A DNA stretch of 64,000 nt, taken from the NCBI GenBank assembly GCA_039619475.1, contig CM077115.1, positions 309,084,734 to 309,148,733 of the forward strand, given 5' to 3'. Both the position numbers and the translations under genes were made by a program. The DNA comes from Icerya purchasi (taxonomy: Eukaryota > Arthropoda > Insecta > Hemiptera > Monophlebidae). Below the pieces are notes generated by a model, which saw only the letters and a program-made list of their open reading frames with translations, did no database searches and had not been told where the DNA came from. Below, in pieces: positions 61,576 through 64,000 of this stretch (its first letter is position 1; the number at the start of each line of letters is the position of its first letter).

Positions 61576-62430
61576 TAATTTGGAATGGATGGTGCGGGTG
61601 CGAGTGTGCGCGTGCATGGAACTGTTGTCGGTGGGACCAGCCAATCAGCATCCTGCTGGAAACAAAAAGGATCTACCTGATTCGGCAAAATCCAGCGGTC
61701 ACGGTCGAGTAGGCGTTCGATAATTTAGCGAAAAAGGCAGTGGCAGTCTGATAGAGTCTCAGTTTTTACCTTCGAGCAAGCGGTCTCAGTTTTACCTTCG
61801 AGCAGTCAGCCTCAGTTTGATCGTCGGCCAAGTCAGTGAGTCAAGTCCCGTTTTACCGGTAGAGGAGGCTCCGGTTTTTAATTTTGTAGAAATACTTCCG
61901 TTTTGATTTCTCGTGGAAAAGTCGCCGTCTTGTTACTACGTTCGACATTCGTTAAATTTATTGTAAATATCGAAGTGACGCGAGTAGTGATTCTTGCTGT
62001 TCGGCAAAGTTTGGATTCGGATATGCAACTGGCCCTCAACGAAAGTGTTCGATAAATCTTCCTCGACCGATTCCGATTTCTGCAACGCAACCGACCGCCG
62101 AATCGCCATCAATAGATCCAGGATCACCGACAACAGTGATACGTATCATTCATATTCACTTTACATATATATGTATTGTTGTGTATTTATAATTGCGCTA
62201 TTTTCGGACTAAATATTGTTTTTCAGCGGTCGACCGGTCCCGAAAGATAGGTGTCCTTTTTAATAATATATTGTCCGTTATAAAAAGCTCTGAGAGTAAT
62301 CTGTCCAAAACCTCTTATTTTAATAAATTCGATAAAACTAAAAAGAAAAGAAAATCCACGAGGATAAAACCTCTTGGTTGGCATCCCTGAGGACCAAGCT
62401 AACGTCTAGAACCGTTACAGAGTATGGGAC
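61576..62430 (+). other. GC-richer block with CCAAT-like motif and 27-bp degenerate tandem units
   Basis: A ccagccaatcagcatcctgc motif lies near 61637. Three units beginning gtctcag or gcctcag start at 61756, 61783 and 61809 (about 26-27 bases each). Several overlapping frames stay open from 61880 to 62390 on both strands, and tattgtttttcag near 62215 looks like a splice acceptor. It could be an LTR and leader of a retroelement, or a promoter with a 5' UTR. No protein domain was recognised. Confidence 0.3.
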
Positions 62431-62457
62431 TTACTTACATATATATATATATATATA

Positions 62458-62580
62458 GGGTGTTCTGAAACTAATTCAGGAAATTTGTTTTACGCTATAA
62501 AGCTCATCAAAATGAACAAAAAAGTCTTGAGAAAAATCATTTGAGCGAACAATTAATTAGTTATAATTAATTAAATTAAT
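62458..62580 (+). repeat. Repeat family B, uninterrupted copy
   Basis: It begins gggtgttctgaaactaattc right after a TA tract and continues aagtcttgagaaaaatcatt tgagcgaacaatt. It matches both halves found at 11826-11738 and 9512-9449, and so shows the site before the LINE inserted there. Confidence 0.85.
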
Positions 62581-62682
62581 TCATTGTAATAAAAAAATAA
62601 ATATTTTTTTTTTATGATTTAATATGTTTTGATATAATAATAAAATAAATATTGAACAGAAGTATTTATTTTTTTTTGTGGG

Positions 62683-62990
62683 GTTTGGCGAACCAAGGGC
62701 AGCTACCCACGACAACTGGACTGTATTAGGGATTAAATTTTAATCCGGTCAGAAATCGACGAAAGAAAAGAGGTACACTTTTGAAGACGGCAAAACTAAG
62801 ATATAGGAAGCATTACATGGAATAGGAAAATTCAGCTTACTCACATTGTACCTAAGTTGAATGCTACTCCTTCTAATGAGCAAAGAATCAGTAAAATCGG
62901 TTTATATAAATAAGAATTATGCGCGGACAAACATGAAAAAACAAAACATACGCGATGAACATATGGTTTGAAGTCGGTAAAAATTAAAAT
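62683..62990 (+). repeat. Repeat family E, copy 2
   Basis: The sequence gtttggcgaaccaagggcag to taatccggtcagaaatcgac matches the inverted copy at 41640-41890 over about 90 bases. The downstream part ends gaagtcggtaaaaatt, similar in style to the repeat tail at 2070-2410. Confidence 0.6.
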
Positions 62991-63092
62991 ATAACAAATA
63001 TTACGTAAATTTGGGATAGGGGGCCAGCCTAAAAGTTATGTTGTAATAAATATATATATATGCTGTATATGTATGTATTACAACGTAATTCT

Positions 63093-63437
63093 TAGACTAC
63101 CCCTTATTAGAAAAAATGTCCCAATTTTGTGTGTAACGTTTCTTATATTTTAATTTTTATTAACTTTATATATTATATAATCGATTTTGTAACGAAAAAT
63201 GTCATAATTATATGTAATGAAATATGTAACGAAAACATGTCCTAATTTTATGTAATGAAAGTTAAATGTTAGAATAGGATTTTTGTGATTATGTTATTTT
63301 TTTTGTGTCAATGCCGGTTAAAATTACGTTGTAAATTTTGATCATTTTATACAAAGTATTGAAGAGAAAACGACAGAAATGTAAGCAAGAGATGTCAAGG
63401 AACACAGACCCCTGCGAGACCAAAATGACCGAATTTT
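63093..63437 (+). repeat. Interspersed repeat family A, copy 3
   Basis: It opens tagactacccc, contains aaaaaatgtcccaatttt and ttgtaaattttgatcatttt, and ends gaccaaaatgaccga before a TA tract at 63439-63451. It includes extra repeats of the aacgaaaaatgtc word compared with copy 1. Confidence 0.82.
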
Positions 63438-63849
63438 TATATATATATATACGAGTATAGTAAAATTTATCATAGCAGATCCTTCGTTTAATGAACAGAT
63501 TTTTAAAAATCTGACAAAACAACCTAATTAACAGCGTTTACGATCTTTCTGTAGAGGTTTTTAGCAAACCTCACAGTAATGAATATACTTTGAGTGGCGT
63601 GACAGTAGAGGTGGCTATAAAGAGGTACCCCCTCTTTTCAGTCGTGATTTTTAAAAAACCGTGGAAACGAAGTTTAGAATTTTGATATTGCAAAAAATGA
63701 AGAGACAATTTAGATAGATTAATTTCTGGCTTTCATAATTATAAAAATGCCAGTCGTTCATGTGAACTTATTTATCTTCGGCTGCGAGAAGAATGCTTGT
63801 AACGTTACGAACCAAGTTGGATTATTATTCTTCTTCTTTGATTAGCGTG

Positions 63850-64000
63850 TTGTGTACTGCCAGCCTAGGCCAGAGGCACGGATAAGATAAGAGTTAGATG
63901 GAGTGGAATATGTTAATGGTCTTGAGAAAACTTAGGAGGCGTTCAATTTTGTCGTGGCGATCAGACAAGATATCGGAAAGGTTGGACGACTGGAGAATTT
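63850..64000 (-). pseudogene. Possible LINE C-terminal end running off the window
   Basis: The minus strand reads SDILSDRHDKIERLLSFLKT then INIFHSI and a stop. This resembles the short C-terminal tails of RNase H-bearing insect LINEs. Only about 150 bases are visible, so the call is tentative. Confidence 0.35.

Overview
The window is AT-rich eukaryotic (animal) DNA with spliced exons, long introns and dense transposon debris. The gene content and the transposon families (RNase H-bearing LINEs, Jockey-like and RTE-like LINEs, Penelope, mariner, ZMYM1-type hAT, Helitron, tRNA-derived SINEs) fit an arthropod, most likely an insect. I cannot name the species.

Only one host gene is recognised. 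It is the C-terminal half of the heparan sulfate N-deacetylase/N-sulfotransferase (sulfateless, NDST family), on the + strand. Eight exons lie between 4038 and 22258, with consistent splice phases and a stop codon at 22256-22258. They encode about 406 residues: the end of the N-deacetylase half and the entire PAPS-dependent sulfotransferase domain. The N-terminal exons lie upstream of this window.

Layout. 1-4037: intronic or upstream DNA with a long hairpin (MITE-like) at 1.62-2.03 kb. 4.0-7.6 kb: exons 1-5. 7.6-17.0 kb: a 9.4 kb intron with an endonuclease/RT half of a LINE (+), an RT/RNase H half of a LINE (-) set inside another repeat, and an RTE-like fragment. 17.0-22.3 kb: exons 6-8, with a deleted mariner and a SINE in the introns. 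22.3-32.3 kb: 3' flank with no gene I can identify and one LTR-like candidate. 32.3-64 kb: a transposon graveyard. It holds SINEs, Jockey-like and Penelope pieces, ZMYM1-type hAT copies (one broken by an RTE-like insertion), an inverted pair of LINE 3' ends, a foldback mariner, a Helitron carrying an OTU-protease-like fragment, a 588-bp hAT with an 8-bp target duplication, and a LINE with an 11-bp target duplication.

I found no CRISPR array, no operon and no clear new multigene system. The most informative observations are structural: a paralogous empty site that fixes the Helitron ends, nested insertions with readable boundaries, a mariner turned into a 1.1-kb foldback, and a possible host exon split by a small hAT-like element. 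Identities are judged by eye; no alignment or database search was run.
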